Shown here one piece after another: positions 9,870-18,718 of a stretch of 64,000 nucleotides of DNA. The position numbers and the translations under genes are program-made. Under the pieces are notes generated by a model, which was given only the letters and a program-made list of their open reading frames with translations, was not told where the DNA came from and did no database searches. Numbering within the stretch: position 1 is the stretch's first letter; the number at the start of each line of letters is the position of its first letter. The DNA is taken from assembly GCA_041583495.1 (NCBI GenBank), contig JBFHFS010000005.1, positions 1 to 64,000 of the forward strand, in the 5' to 3' direction. The stretch is from JBFHFS01 sp041583495. GTDB taxonomy: Bacteria > Bacteroidota > Bacteroidia > Bacteroidales > Marinilabiliaceae.

Positions 9870-10068
9870 CCAGTTTCCGGTTAAAAATTCCCAGCCTGGA
9901 AATAGGTTCCCAGGGTACCGTTTTTTGAAAAAGTTTCTACTATCAAGTAAACCCGTAGATCCAAAATATACTGTGCCTGAGGCCAGTCGTAGAGTAAACC
10001 TATTCTATGAAAATAAAAAAGAACCGATCCTTTATGGATTAATCGGTCCGGTGAGGATTATTAAATAA
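9870..10068 (+). pseudogene. Decayed coding remnant ending LIGPVRIIK, possible glycosidase C-terminus
   Basis: A stop-free frame of about 65 codons with no start codon ends at a TAA. Its last part (RRVNLFYENKKEPILYGL then IGPVRIIK) reads like the closing beta-strand of a glycosidase; several GH families finish with a similar GL.GPV.. strand. The beginning of the frame has no protein-like pattern. It lies between the unknown lipoprotein gene and the beta-helix gene. A weak ACCGAT/ATCGGT hairpin (10,023-10,047) lies within it. I read it as the 3' scrap of a deleted gene, with only moderate support. Confidence 0.33.
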
Positions 10069-10138
10069 CAATAAAGCAACATGAGATTTCTCAGTATGAT
10101 TTTTTCAATTAGGGATTAATACTAATAAAAAGTAAATT

Positions 10139-12187
10139 ATGAGGTTTATTAAATGTTTTAGTTTTCTGCTCATCTATTGTTTGGTGGTCACTTCTGTGAA
10201 AGCCGGAGATATATATGTTGCACCAAATGGCAACGATGGGAACTCGGGCACAAAGGGAAAACCTTTTGCAACACTTTCAAGAGCACTGGAAAGTTGTTCT
10301 GTTGAAGGTACTACAATTTGGCTTGAAGCCGGAGAATATGTCCTTCCAAATGGATTGAGTATAGGTAAGGAGAAGAGTGGTACAGAAAGTGATCCTCTGG
10401 TAATACGTTCCATTAGTCCCCAAAAGGCTCGTATAACCGGAGCAAAACGTGTAACCGGTTTTAGGCCCATTTCGGCCCATGAGGGGAAAACTCTTATCTC
10501 GGAAGAGGCTCGTCGAAAAGTGTTTGTTGCTGATCTTAAAGCGCAAGGATTTTTTCCTTTAATGCAGCTCAAAGGACAGTTTGGTGCTCCTGGAGTGGAG
10601 GAGGTTATCTTCGGGGAACAGCCTTTAACGGTTGCCCGTTGGCCCAATGAGGGCTTTGCCATGTTCTCCGAGCTGATTGATGCCGGAGCATCCGGAATTA
10701 CCCATTGGGTGGCACGTGATGTATACCGACCTGGATCTTTCCGATTTCCTACTGATCGTCCTGAAAACTGGGATCTTTCACGTGGTGTATACCTTCATGG
10801 GTTCTGGTGTTATGAGTGGAGTGATGAGGTTCTTAAAGTTGCATGCTATAACAAAGAAACCCGGGAAATGCGGTTTGCTGTTAAGCATGGTTATGGTATA
10901 GGAAATCCCGGGCAGAAGGATAATGAGCAGAATCGTCAGTTTTATGCACTGAATGTCTTTGAAGAGTTGGACATGCCAGGGGAGTACTATCTTGATCGAA
11001 AGACCAATAAACTCTATATTTGGCCTCCTTCAGATATATCAAAGACATCCGTATATCTCTCTGTGTGTAAAAATCCTTTGCTGAAGTTGTCTGAGGTTTC
11101 CAATGTGATCTTAAAAGATTTGATCTTTGAAAACAGCATTGACTGTGCTGTCGAGATACTGAACTGCACAAATGCCCGTGTTGAGAATTGTCTGGTGAGA
11201 AATATGGCTAAATGTGGAATTACCAGCACTGGTGGTTTCAATAACCACGTTATTGGTTGTGAAGTTACGCGTACCGGATCAAAAGCAATATCAATGGAAG
11301 CAGGTGATAGAAAGACGCTTACTTACGGTAACTGTTCCGTTGTTGGTAACCACATCCATCATCTTGGCCGTTATGACTGGGGTGGAGCCCGTGGCGTAAT
11401 CCTTGCTGGTTGCGGCAACCGTGCTGCTCATAACTTGATTCATGACAGCCCCACTGGCGGTCTGCTTTACAGTGGTAATGAGCATGTGCTTGAATTCAAT
11501 GAAGTACATCGGGTGTGTACACTCTACTCTGATGTGGGCGTGTTCTATACCGGGAGAGACTGGGCCTCGCGTCATAATATTGTCAGATGGAACCTCATTT
11601 ATGATTCTAATGGACTGAATGGCGCCTCGCATGGTTCTCAGGCGATTTATCTCGATGATTGTGATAGTGGTGACACTGTTTATGGTAATATCGTCTTTGG
11701 GGGCGTAAAGCGCGGTGTCCTGTTAGGGGGTGGCCGTGATAACACGCTGGAGGATAATATCTTCATTGACCTCCCAATGGGAATTTATGTCGATTGTCGT
11801 GGTCCAAAAGCAATAACACTTGATAAACCTGGTAGCTGGAATCTTATAGCTAAATGCGAGAATGTGGGCTATCTCTCTCCTCTCTGGAAAGAGCGTTACC
11901 CCCGTTTGGCAAATGTCTTGGACGAAAACCCATTGTTGCCTATGGGGAATGTGTTCCGTCGTAACATTATTATTGGCTGTGAAAAACCATGGGAACTTAT
12001 TGGAGATATCAAAGCTGAGTGGCTCACCCGTGAAAATAACCTTATTTTAAAAATGGAGGATAGCCCCTTTGGAGAGGTGATGTTGGACGGCAAACGTCCG
12101 GATTTAACAAAACTTCCTTCAATATGGGCTAAGGTCCAGGGTTTTAACCCCATTCCTATCGAAAAAATTGGGTTGAACGGATTTTAG
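10139..12187 (+). CDS. Secreted right-handed parallel beta-helix protein, GH141-like
   Basis: A 682-residue protein with a signal peptide (about 22 residues, ending VKAG). It opens with IYVAPNGNDGNSGTKGKPF and TIWLEAGEYVL, the standard entry of beta-helix polysaccharide enzymes. A LYIWPPSD segment precedes a run of helix rungs with N-V/I-x-x-N-x-I repeats (NARVENCLVRNM, NHVIGCEVTRTGS, HNIVRWNLIYDSNG, NTLEDNIFIDLP). The layout matches GH141-type proteins, which include fucosidase and xylanase activities, and the same architecture recurs in the gene at 28,538. The catalytic carboxylates cannot be pinned by eye. A fragment of a third family member lies at 41,087. Confidence 0.7.
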   Translation: MRFIKCFSFLLIYCLVVTSVKAGDIYVAPNGNDGNSGTKGKPFATLSRALESCSVEGTTIWLEAGEYVLPNGLSIGKEKSGTESDPLVIRSISPQKARITGAKRVTGFRPISAHEGKTLISEEARRKVFVADLKAQGFFPLMQLKGQFGAPGVEEVIFGEQPLTVARWPNEGFAMFSELIDAGASGITHWVARDVYRPGSFRFPTDRPENWDLSRGVYLHGFWCYEWSDEVLKVACYNKETREMRFAVKHGYGIGNPGQKDNEQNRQFYALNVFEELDMPGEYYLDRKTNKLYIWPPSDISKTSVYLSVCKNPLLKLSEVSNVILKDLIFENSIDCAVEILNCTNARVENCLVRNMAKCGITSTGGFNNHVIGCEVTRTGSKAISMEAGDRKTLTYGNCSVVGNHIHHLGRYDWGGARGVILAGCGNRAAHNLIHDSPTGGLLYSGNEHVLEFNEVHRVCTLYSDVGVFYTGRDWASRHNIVRWNLIYDSNGLNGASHGSQAIYLDDCDSGDTVYGNIVFGGVKRGVLLGGGRDNTLEDNIFIDLPMGIYVDCRGPKAITLDKPGSWNLIAKCENVGYLSPLWKERYPRLANVLDENPLLPMGNVFRRNIIIGCEKPWELIGDIKAEWLTRENNLILKMEDSPFGEVMLDGKRPDLTKLPSIWAKVQGFNPIPIEKIGLNGF

Positions 12188-12702
12188 AAAAACACGGGCA
12201 AGAAGAAGAGTTTAGAAATTAAATGAATATGGAAAGTAGACGATGTTTTAATAGTGCCTGTCAATAAAGCAGGGAGTTTGAGTTAGATCGTTCAAGCTCT
12301 TTGCTATGGCCTAGCACCTGGGGCAACCGAAGGGAAGCACAAGTTCGAAAAATGAGGAGCCTGGAGTAGCTTTTGTATGGGTTTTATTAAAAAACCCCCC
12401 AGGGCATAAACGGGATGCCCTCCGCCATGTTGGGGAACGGGTCGTCCCGAACTTAATTCTAAGAATTTATAAGGGAAATCAAAAAATCAGACCAATCAAT
12501 GCCATAAATCCTGACGTTATCAAAAGTTCTTGCGAATGCCTTTGAAATCAATTTATTAATGAGCAAAATGTCTATAAAGAACAACTAATTATAATGAGAT
12601 GAAACGAGCATGTAAATTTTAATAAATAAGTTGCACACAAATGCATGATTAAAATTTACTTGAGAGTTATCCCGCAAGTATTCGGGACAGGCTATGTGAC
12701 AG
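12188..12702. other. Intergenic region with hairpins and inverted repeats
   Basis: Contents, in order: a stop-free stretch of about 90 codons without start or recognisable product (around 12,267-12,546, plus strand); two neighbouring hairpins, GGGTTTT/AAAACCC at 12,379-12,397 and AGGGCAT/ATGCCCT at 12,401-12,421, which may end the upstream transcript although there is no clear T-run; and a perfect 12-base inverted repeat, described separately. The first 250 bases are richer in G+C than the surroundings. Confidence 0.4.
12597..12700. repeat. Inverted-repeat element upstream of the esterase gene
   Basis: A perfect 12-base inverted repeat, GTAAATTTTAAT (12,612-12,623) and ATTAAAATTTAC (12,648-12,659), encloses a 24-base loop. 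It is followed by a CCCG-N8-CGGG hairpin and CAGGCTATGT. The element begins with ATGAAACGAGC, as does the one near 6,083. The position just upstream of a start codon allows an operator or a leader structure, but no regulator can be assigned. Confidence 0.4.
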
Positions 12703-13908
12703 ATGAAAGTAAATTATAAACACATGAAAATTACAATAAAGATTAATAGCCAAAGAATATTTGATTTTTTGCTTGGGGGGCCCCAAAGGTTCATAGGTAT
12801 TTTTATCAGGAAATATTTTGCTAAGCACTGTTTTTTATTTCTATACCTTTCCCTTACAGCATTGACATCCAGTTTTGCAGACTCAAAAGATACACTTCGT
12901 TATGTAAGTGCTGATGAATTCATGTTGATAGGTAAAGGGTTTTCGGATACAAAAACCAGGTATGAACGGCTTCCTGCATATCTTGAATTCAAAACAAGAC
13001 CCGCCGTTTGGCAGCGATCCAAATATTGTAGCGGACTTGCAATCCGGTTTCATACCAATGCCACTATTATCAGGGTTAAATGGAAGGTAACCGAGAATAT
13101 TCATAAAAGCTATTTTGCCGAGACAGGTTTCAAAGGAATTGATCTGTATAGCATGGAAGGAGGAAAATGGATTTTTGTCGGAGTAGGGACTCCCGGAGGG
13201 GATAACTTGACGACTGCAACATTAGTAAATCATATGGATGGGACGGACAGGGAATTTATGTTATACCTACCTCTTTATGATGGGATATCCCGTCTTGAAA
13301 TAGGAGTCAATCCAAATGCGACAATAGAAAATCCGATGATTAATTCACCCATAAGAGAAAAGCCCGTGGTTTTTTATGGAACAAGTATCACTCAGGGTGG
13401 ATGTGTAATGCGGGCGGGCATGTCTTTCCCAAATCGTTTATCCCGGATGCTCAACCGGGAAATAATAAACCTTGGGTTTACAGCCAATGGTAAACTGGAT
13501 TACGAAATTGCCGAAGCAATGACCCAAATTGATGCGTCCTGTTATGTGATTGATTGCCTGCCTAATGTAACGGCAGCAGAGATGCGGGAACGATACATTA
13601 AATTTTTGGAAATCCTGCGGAAAGGAAAACCTTCGATCCCTATCCTATTGGTTGAAAATATCCTTTATCCCCACATGGTTTTCAATCAGTTGGAAGCCGT
13701 TACTGTTAAGGAAGAAAATACCGTTTTAAGAGAAGAAATATTTGAGGTCATGAAAAGAAGGGGGGATAGACATTTGTACTACATGAAAGCAAAAGGGTTG
13801 ATAGGAGACGATGGTGAAGGAACCGTCGAGGGTGTTCATCCTACAGATTTAGGACATTACAGGATTTCGGAAAAGTTATTTCCGGTAATTAAAAAACTAA
13901 TAAAATAG
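12703..13908 (+). CDS. Secreted SGNH-fold esterase with GxDLY domain
   Basis: A 401-residue protein. The open start gives a long charged leader before the hydrophobic segment (about residues 42-58); an ATG at codon 8 is an equal choice. The N-terminal beta domain carries GIDLY (147-151), the hallmark of the GxDLY domain that precedes SGNH hydrolases of the acetylhydrolase type. The catalytic domain begins near residue 218 with VVFYGTSITQGG, Ser228 being the nucleophile candidate. Near the end is EGVHPTDLGHY with His379; the residue three before the His is Glu376, where SGNH enzymes normally have Asp. Likely role: removal of acetyl esters from the polysaccharide in the periplasm. The substrate is inferred from context. 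Confidence 0.75.
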   Translation: MKVNYKHMKITIKINSQRIFDFLLGGPQRFIGIFIRKYFAKHCFLFLYLSLTALTSSFADSKDTLRYVSADEFMLIGKGFSDTKTRYERLPAYLEFKTRPAVWQRSKYCSGLAIRFHTNATIIRVKWKVTENIHKSYFAETGFKGIDLYSMEGGKWIFVGVGTPGGDNLTTATLVNHMDGTDREFMLYLPLYDGISRLEIGVNPNATIENPMINSPIREKPVVFYGTSITQGGCVMRAGMSFPNRLSRMLNREIINLGFTANGKLDYEIAEAMTQIDASCYVIDCLPNVTAAEMRERYIKFLEILRKGKPSIPILLVENILYPHMVFNQLEAVTVKEENTVLREEIFEVMKRRGDRHLYYMKAKGLIGDDGEGTVEGVHPTDLGHYRISEKLFPVIKKLIK

Positions 13909-13995
13909 CTGTGGCAATGATTCGGAAAGTGAATTAATTCATTGTTGGTTAAATCTTTCCAGAACGAGTGATTTAAATAGAAAGGAAAAATCATA

Positions 13996-14550
13996 ATGAG
14001 TCGATCATTTTTTTAGGTAGTGTTAAGCATAAGCTGCCTTCTCACAAGCTGCGTGGAAAAGAAAGAAGCAGTTATTTCCAGGAAACCCAGCATCATCCTT
14101 TTCCTGGTTGATGATAAGGGCCGGCAGGATACATCCTTACCGTTTTGGAATCAAGAAACGTTGTTAAACCGCAAGTTTTATACCCTCAACATGGAATGGC
14201 GGGCCACTGACGGGATGAAGTTTACCCAGGCGAATGCCTGCAGTGTGTGCAGTCCCACAAGGGTAAGTTTAATGAATGGAATGAATGCAACCTGGCATGG
14301 AGTAAACGATTGGATCCTCCTCCGAAGCGAGACTTACCACTTGAAGGATGACCTACTTGAATTTCCAGATTGGATCTGTAACGGGGTACAACCGGAGGGG
14401 GTCGGTTCGATAGAACGGTCTGTTTCTGCGACCACATTAGCCCAGATTCTGCAGGAGAAAGGATATTTCACGATCCATTGTGGAAAAGCAAATTTGGGTG
14501 TGGAGGGCACCCCGGGTTCGAAATCCACTCAATTTGGGTTATATTTGTAA
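13996..14550 (+). pseudogene. Truncated S1-type sulfatase with nonsense codon in its signal peptide
   Basis: From the ATG the frame reads MSRSFF, then an amber TAG at 14,014, then continues as a lipoprotein signal (VVLSISCLLTSC) and the start of a sulfatase: IILFLVDDKGRQDT holds the metal-binding Asp pair, and CSPTR (Cys codon at 14,248) fits the C-x-P-x-R signature whose Cys becomes formylglycine. The match continues to HCGKANLG and GTPG and then stops at 185 codons in all, where S1 sulfatases usually run to 450-550 residues. Two independent lesions, the nonsense codon and the loss of the C-terminal two thirds, make it inactive. A GTG after the amber could restart translation but would still give a fragment. 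Confidence 0.8.
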
Positions 14551-14630
14551 TGAGCCGGGCAACAGGCATTAAAAAGCATTTTAGAGTTTAGAGTTTAGGA
14601 AGTGCCGATAGTTTAAACAAAAAAAATAAA

Positions 14631-17042
14631 ATGAAGATGAATCACTTGAGCTGGAAATTAAGGATAGTCCTTTTTTTAGTTATTTCATTTAGCGAGAATA
14701 TTATTTCGGCCCAGAAACCGGCTATTTATAAAAAAGGATGGATCGACTTCAATAAGAATGGTGAAAAAGACATTTACGAAGACTCGGCGCAACCCATTGA
14801 AAAGCGTATCAAGGATTTGTTGAGCCAAATGACGGTGGACGAGAAGACCTGTCAGTGCGCCACTTTATACGGCTATAAAAGGGTGTTGAAGGATGAATTG
14901 CCCACGCCCGAATGGAAAAATGAAATATGGAAAGACGGCATTGCAAATATCGATGAGCAACTAAACGGATTGAGGGAAACACAATATTCCTATCCCTTCA
15001 GCAAACACGCCGAAGCCATTAATAGCCTTCAGCGGTGGTTTGTGGAAGAAACCCGAATGGGTATTCCGGTTGATTTCTCGAATGAAGGTATTCATGGTTT
15101 GAACCACGACCGTGCGACACCACTTCCTTCGCCGATTGCCATTGGGAGTACCTGGAACAAGAATCTGGTAAGGAAAGCCGGCGAAATTGTCGGTCGCGAA
15201 GCCAAAGCCTTGGGATACACGAATGTATATGCGCCCATATTAGATTTAGCAAGGGATCCACGATGGGGTAGAGTGTTAGAATGTTATGGTGAAGAGCCTT
15301 TCCATGTCGCTGCTTTAGGTCAACAGATGGTGGAAGGTATTCAATCACAAGGTGTAGCAGCGACCCTAAAACATTATGCTGTTTACAGCGAACCCAAAGG
15401 AGGGCGTGATGGGGATGCCCGTACCGATCCGCATGTAGCACCCCGCGAAATGCACCAGTTACACCTGTATCCTTATCGAAAAATTGTAAGCGAATCTCAT
15501 CCTATGGGTGTAATGAGCAGTTACAACGACTGGGATGGAGTGCCTGTTTCTGCCAGTTATTATTTTCTTACTGAACTATTACGTCGGCAATACGGGTTTA
15601 CAGGCTATGTGGTTTCCGACAGCGAAGCGGTGGAGTTTGTGACCACGAAACACCATGTGGCCGGAGATTATAAAGAGGCTGTTCGTCAGGTTGCTGAGGC
15701 CGGGTTAAATGTACGAACTCAATTTACGCCACCCCAGGATTATATTTTGCCACTTCGAGAGTTGGTAAACGAAGGGAAATTATCCATGAAAACCTTAGAC
15801 AGAAATGTGGCCGATGTACTTCGGGTTAAATTTCAACTTGGATTATTTGACTCGCCTTTTGTCGCCGATACCAAAGCTGCCGACAAAATTGTAGCATCCT
15901 CAGATACTGAAGATTTTGTGTTGGAAATGGCACGCCAGTCGCTGGTGCTGTTAAAGAACGATAGCAACTTGTTGCCTCTCGAATTGAAATCATTGAAAAA
16001 TATACTGGTAACAGGCCCGTTGGCAACCGACGAAACGGTTTATGTAAGTCGTTATGGGCCACAAAATCTAGAGGTAACCAATGTTCTGGAAGGCATTCGG
16101 GATTATGTAGGTAAAAAGGCCAATGTCGATTACATAAAAGGTTGTGAAGTGGTTGATGCTACCTGGCCTGAAAGCGAAATCATCCCAACGCCACTAACCG
16201 CCGATGAGCAAAAGTTAATAGCAGAAACCGTTGATAAAGCGAAACAATCGGATGTGGTAATTGCCGTTATGGGTGAAGACGAAAAACGTTGCGGGGAGAG
16301 TAAATCGCGCACGGGATTAGGCTTACCCGGTCGTCAATTACAGTTGTTGATGGCTTTGAAAGAGACAGGCAAGCCAATAGTACTGGTCCTGATCAACGGA
16401 CAACCCCTGACCATTAACTGGGAAAACAGATATATTCCTGCTATTCTTGAAGCCTGGTTCCCAAATGCAAAAGGAGGAACTGCGATTGCCGAAACGTTGT
16501 TTGGCGACCATAACCCGGGAGGCAAATTGGCCATTACATTTCCAAAAACGTTGGGGCAAATACAACTCAACTTTCCTTTTAAACCCGGCTCACATGCGGG
16601 TCAGCCAGGAGATGGTCCCAACGGTTATGGCAATACTGCCGTTGTGGGGGCACTTTATCCCTTTGGTTATGGGTTGAGTTATACTACATTCGAATATAAA
16701 AATCTGCAAGTTAATCCACGACAACAAAAAACTCAGGGCAAGGTTGAGGTTTCGGTCGATGTGACCAATACAGGTAACCAAACCGGTGATGAGGTGGTTC
16801 AACTATACGTGAAGGATGTGGTAAGCAGTGTAACTGTATATGAAACTCAACTTCGGGGCTTTGAGCGCGTAGCTTTAAATCCGGGAGAAACAAAAACCAT
16901 CACTTTTATAATCAAACCCTCAGATTTGGAGTTGCTCGACAAGGATATGCATTGGGTCGTTGAACCCGGTAAGTTTGAAGTGCTTATTGGAGCCAGCTCA
17001 AAGGATGTTAGGCTAAAGGCGGAGTTCGAAATGAAGGACTAA
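14631..17042 (+). CDS. Secreted GH3 beta-glycosidase
   Basis: An 803-residue protein with a signal peptide (about residues 1-28, ending ISAQ). Three GH3 parts in order: the TIM barrel (about 45-400) with DFSNEGIHGL, APILDLARDPRWGR, GVAATLKHYAVY and the nucleophile motif GYVVSDSEAV (D330); the alpha/beta sandwich (about 420-650) with VLLKNDSNLLPL and GEDEKRCGESKSR, where an acid/base Glu is expected; and a C-terminal fibronectin-III-like domain (about 690-800) with GDEVVQLYVKD. The full length is normal for the family. It releases terminal beta-linked sugars, glucose or xylose in most relatives. It is the last intact catabolic gene before the repeat-flanked regulatory module. Confidence 0.9.
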   Translation: MKMNHLSWKLRIVLFLVISFSENIISAQKPAIYKKGWIDFNKNGEKDIYEDSAQPIEKRIKDLLSQMTVDEKTCQCATLYGYKRVLKDELPTPEWKNEIWKDGIANIDEQLNGLRETQYSYPFSKHAEAINSLQRWFVEETRMGIPVDFSNEGIHGLNHDRATPLPSPIAIGSTWNKNLVRKAGEIVGREAKALGYTNVYAPILDLARDPRWGRVLECYGEEPFHVAALGQQMVEGIQSQGVAATLKHYAVYSEPKGGRDGDARTDPHVAPREMHQLHLYPYRKIVSESHPMGVMSSYNDWDGVPVSASYYFLTELLRRQYGFTGYVVSDSEAVEFVTTKHHVAGDYKEAVRQVAEAGLNVRTQFTPPQDYILPLRELVNEGKLSMKTLDRNVADVLRVKFQLGLFDSPFVADTKAADKIVASSDTEDFVLEMARQSLVLLKNDSNLLPLELKSLKNILVTGPLATDETVYVSRYGPQNLEVTNVLEGIRDYVGKKANVDYIKGCEVVDATWPESEIIPTPLTADEQKLIAETVDKAKQSDVVIAVMGEDEKRCGESKSRTGLGLPGRQLQLLMALKETGKPIVLVLINGQPLTINWENRYIPAILEAWFPNAKGGTAIAETLFGDHNPGGKLAITFPKTLGQIQLNFPFKPGSHAGQPGDGPNGYGNTAVVGALYPFGYGLSYTTFEYKNLQVNPRQQKTQGKVEVSVDVTNTGNQTGDEVVQLYVKDVVSSVTVYETQLRGFERVALNPGETKTITFIIKPSDLELLDKDMHWVVEPGKFEVLIGASSKDVRLKAEFEMKD

Positions 17043-18063
17043 GGCATTGTTGTTTAGGGTGTTTTGGTGTATCTCGTAATCTCTGTACAACACAATTTTA
17101 ACCATGACCAAAATAAAAAAGAATGCCTTTTTTAATATTTAGCAGTTTTATCCCTTGTAAGTCATAAAACTATGGTGCTGTTAATAATAGTAGGCAATTC
17201 CGGCTGTTTTAGGAATGACAGTTCAGGCATGATAGGTTGTGACTTCTTCCATTTTGTTTTTCTTCAATGTCAGAGTAGGTAATCTGGTCTGGAAAAGAAA
17301 GATGCCCGCAATCCTAATGGAGGGGTGGGGGGCGACCACGAATATTGTCCAAAACGGTGCCTCTCGTGCCTGGGTTCCAATTTGAACCTTGTTGTTGGCA
17401 GATCTCATTTCTTTTCTATATGAGCGGGTTGTTTCTTTTTATTTAAAAAACTAAAAAAACTGCAGGGTATTTGGATGTTCAAAGTACTTATATAGTAAAG
17501 GCAACTGAATACATAACAGCAAGCTTCATGAATCTGCTATAATCCAACATGCAAAAGAGATTGGTTTCCAGGGAGTTGGGTTCTGTATTTAGGCGTCAAA
17601 CCCACGCAAAGAAGAATATGAAACCTTAAAAAATTTTTGGGTGCTTTTTAAGTAAACCACAATACGGATATCCTTTTTATGTAAAAACAGGCCAGTGTAT
17701 TTTGAAGTGACGAAAAATATCCAAATTCGATTATTCTATTATCTTTATGGATAAATTTGTTGCCAATAGTTAAAAGGGCTATTGCAATACTTTATAGTTT
17801 CCCAATCCATATATCGAGAAGGTTCATTTGCAAGGTAGAAATGTGGAAGAAAAAGAATTGTTGATTTTCTTCCCGTCACCAGATTTTTCTGACCTGGACA
17901 GATTGGGAATTCTGTGGAGAAGAAGTACATTGATGGTTGCTCTTTGAAGCATACATGTGTTTTCAGAATCTCAAAGAACGATAGTCGTTTGTATTCTGAT
18001 GAGTTTGACTAAAAGAAGGGGACAATAGTTTTTAAGCATTGATTATTTTCTCAGAGCAACCCA
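17043..18063. other. 1-kb non-coding region upstream of the sigma gene
   Basis: The region contains the 522-base direct repeat (separate entry). A stretch of weaker similarity to the other copy follows, from about 17,785 to 17,985. About 115-130 bases around 17,648-17,780 are present here and absent from the second copy. The last 80 bases lead into the sigma factor gene. Apart from the broken frame noted under the repeat, no gene is supported. Confidence 0.6.
17124..17645. repeat. Direct repeat, copy A (about 522 bases)
   Basis: Nearly identical to 26,249-26,769, same orientation; by eye I count roughly a dozen substitutions plus one 2-base gap. It runs from TGCCTTTTTTAATATTTAGC to the TTTTTGGGTGCT block. 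The 3' half contains an A-run followed by GCAGGGTATTT and TATATAGTA, promoter-like and reminiscent of the ECF promoter region often found before FecR genes. Just after it is a stop-broken frame reading RKEEYETLKNFW (17,605-17,640), which resembles the N-terminal W...N...Y..LK.IW pattern of FecR anti-sigma factors. It may be the corpse of an earlier sigma/FecR boundary. Confidence 0.8.
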
Positions 18064-18633
18064 ATGAAGGAAGATAAAGATAAATGGAACGATTTTAGGA
18101 ATAATGCTGAAAATGCTCTGTCGTTAATCTATAGGCAGAACATTGATTTCCTGTTTTTTTACGGTAAAAAATTCACCATCGAAGAGGATTTTATTCTGGA
18201 TATGATCCATGATTTGTTTTGTGATTTAATTAAATACAGAAAAACCCTTAGTGAGACTGATAATATTCGTTTATACCTGATGAAATCTTTAAGACGAAGA
18301 CTATTACGTGGGATGGAAAATAAAAGGAAATTTTCAAAGCTGGACAACAATCGCAATTTGCAACCAGAAATGGTATTTTCAATAGAAGAGGAAATGATTA
18401 GTGATGAAGAGCAATCGAGAAGAAATATGTTCATTAAAAAGGGATTAAAAGAGTTAAATGCAAAGCAGCGTGAAGTTCTTTACTATAAGTTTACGTTAGG
18501 CTATGATTATAACCAGATTAGTGAGATTATGTCCATTTCGTATGATTCAGCACGCCAGTTGGTATCCCGTAGTATAAATTCCCTAAAGCATTTTATGGCG
18601 GATAAAAATGTTTTTTATTGTGCTCATTTGTAG
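18064..18633 (+). CDS. ECF-type RNA polymerase sigma-70 factor
   Basis: A 189-residue protein with sigma region 2 (about residues 15-80; DMIHDLFCDLIKYR resembles the core-binding and -10 recognition helices) and region 4 (about 128-176; LNAKQREVLYYKFTLGYDY, then ISEIMSISYDSARQLVSRS as the -35-reading helix-turn-helix). There is no region 1.1 or 3, as expected of an ECF factor. The anti-sigma gene starts 85 bases downstream and an STN-bearing SusC gene follows, the classic Bacteroidota relay in which ligand binding at the outer membrane frees the sigma factor. The 85-base gap contains CTGTC and TTTTTGTATA boxes, perhaps its own target promoter. Confidence 0.9.
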   Translation: MKEDKDKWNDFRNNAENALSLIYRQNIDFLFFYGKKFTIEEDFILDMIHDLFCDLIKYRKTLSETDNIRLYLMKSLRRRLLRGMENKRKFSKLDNNRNLQPEMVFSIEEEMISDEEQSRRNMFIKKGLKELNAKQREVLYYKFTLGYDYNQISEIMSISYDSARQLVSRSINSLKHFMADKNVFYCAHL

Positions 18634-18718
18634 AAGTTTAAATAAAAAGTAGAAAATATCTTTATTTTTCTGTCACAAAACGAGCTGTCCTTCCTTTTTG
18701 TATACACATTAACAGGAA

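Noticed and set aside
12267..12546. A stop-free stretch of about 90 codons between the beta-helix and esterase genes.
   Set aside because: There is no start codon, no recognisable motif, and the stretch is G+C-rich, which lowers stop frequency by chance.
6083..12624. Mini-peptides beginning MKRA (at 6,083 and 12,598) and MKRP (52,171) as possible leader peptides.
   Set aside because: Only three codons are shared and lengths differ; no attenuation structure linked to them could be shown.
17223..17408. A 61-codon minus-strand frame conserved in both direct repeats (also 26,348-26,533).
   Set aside because: It is conserved only because the DNA is nearly identical, it has no recognisable domain or partner, and the repeat itself looks like decayed non-coding sequence.
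17540..17650. The broken frame in the repeats read as the start of epoxyqueuosine reductase (AKEIGFQGVGF).
   Set aside because: The likeness covers only about a dozen residues and the frame is stopped; the promoter-like block and the RKEEYETLKNFW part fit a FecR remnant better.
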